This document shows positions 63,750 to 64,000 of a stretch of 64,000 nucleotides of DNA, in pieces. Below the pieces are notes generated by a model. That model saw only the letters and a program-made list of their open reading frames with translations. It had not been told where the DNA came from and ran no database searches. Within the stretch, counting starts at the first letter, position 1. The number at the start of each line of letters is the position of its first letter. The translations under genes were made by a program, and so were the position numbers. This stretch comes from Mycobacterium botniense (GTDB lineage Bacteria > Actinomycetota > Actinomycetes > Mycobacteriales > Mycobacteriaceae), in assembly GCF_010723305.1 (NCBI RefSeq), contig NZ_BLKW01000004.1, positions 62,001 to 126,000 on the forward strand, given 5' to 3'.

Positions 63750-64000
63750 CTATCGTGGATCGCTGGCCGACCGCCGGGCTTTGCGCTTCTTTCGTTTGAT
63801 GCCGACGTCACCCCACAGTGAGAAACCGCGGATCTTGACCGTAGGCGCGCCCGGTGTGCCTTTGCCCGGCACGCGGTGGTCGAACCCGCCCATCACACCA
63901 TGGCCGTGGATCTCGACGTTGATCTCGGGGGGCAGCAGGATCGTCTGCCCGCCCATGATCGAATACGCGTGAATCTCCACTTCGGTGGAGGTGAAGTCGG
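63750..64000 (-). CDS. DUF1707/LiaF-like protein, C-terminal part (runs off the right edge)
   Basis: The last 83 codons of a minus-strand gene reaching the window edge: DFTSTEVEIHAYSIMGG, INVEIHGHGVMGGFDHRV, then VKIRGFSLWGDVGIKRK. This repeating beta pattern is the C-terminal domain of DUF1707 / cell-wall stress response (LiaF-like) proteins, as in Rv0966c. The start lies beyond 64000; the GTG at 63980 is internal. In M. tuberculosis Rv0960-Rv0965c lie between; here they are missing. Confidence 0.75.
   Translation of the reverse strand, partial: DFTSTEVEIHAYSIMGGQTILLPPEINVEIHGHGVMGGFDHRVPGKGTPGAPTVKIRGFSLWGDVGIKRKKRKARRSASDPR

Overview
The window is from a mycobacterium, most likely a slow grower outside the M. 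tuberculosis complex. The evidence is high GC with GTG and ATG starts, a PPE-SVP protein, the arfABC operon, prrAB, accD3, echA6, Ku/LigD, UvrD1, SucCD, PerM and PurN/PurH in an order close to Rv0896-Rv0966c of M. tuberculosis. It also has genes the tubercle bacillus lacks or carries truncated: cobF, a full-length Fpg/Nei protein, a diiron AurF-type oxygenase, a mannitol/fructose pair, a membrane adenylate cyclase, and a glycosyltransferase plus debranching-enzyme pair. Comparisons with M. tuberculosis are from memory of that genome, not from a search.

Layout. 1-5.4 kb: end of citrate synthase, a PPE gene, arfABC and a PE-PPE-domain hydrolase. 5.6-9.3 kb: prrB/prrA and accD3 on the minus strand. 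9.3-12.7 kb: a near-consensus CIRCE (HrcA operator) ahead of an overlapping glycosyltransferase/debranching-enzyme operon. 12.8-15.9 kb: echA6, a metallo-hydrolase, an Rv0910-type toxin whose antitoxin is reduced to a 20-codon remnant, and a small membrane protein. 15.9-19 kb: a gene-poor stretch with palindromes and tandem repeats, a secreted-protein gene without a normal start codon, a frameshifted small gene, tRNA-Arg(CCT) and a secreted protein of mixed composition.

19.3-27.6 kb, all minus strand: an F420-type oxidoreductase, an MFS transporter, a gamma-glutamylcyclotransferase/poly-gamma-glutamate hydrolase fusion abutting mntH, a two-gene dehydrogenase operon behind a KstR-like box, then scraps of at least two dead catabolic genes next to ku. 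27.7-34 kb: adenylate cyclase, fructokinase and a mannitol-dehydrogenase-family gene lie between ku and ligD. 34-43.7 kb: a bifunctional FAH/metallo-beta-lactamase protein, a methyltransferase, an enoyl-CoA hydratase gene with an internal TGA, an F420-type oxidoreductase, an AurF/flavin-monooxygenase operon, cobF, fpg/nei and an SDR. 43.7-64 kb: conserved housekeeping genes, namely pgi, chorismate mutase, uvrD1, an M23 peptidase, sucCD, a thiolase, an oxidoreductase behind a perfect palindromic KstR-type box, the DUF5336 and PerM membrane proteins, purNH, a MoxR/VWA pair, and the end of a DUF1707-type gene.

Themes. Several loci show recent gene decay (remnant antitoxin, nonsense codon in echA, E1-alpha and flavoprotein scraps, a one-base frameshift, a lost start codon). 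Several short intergenic regions hold strong palindromes that look like operators. The most interesting candidates are the CIRCE-controlled alpha-glucan gene pair, the gamma-glutamyl hydrolase fusion, the AurF/cobF operator and the orphaned toxin.
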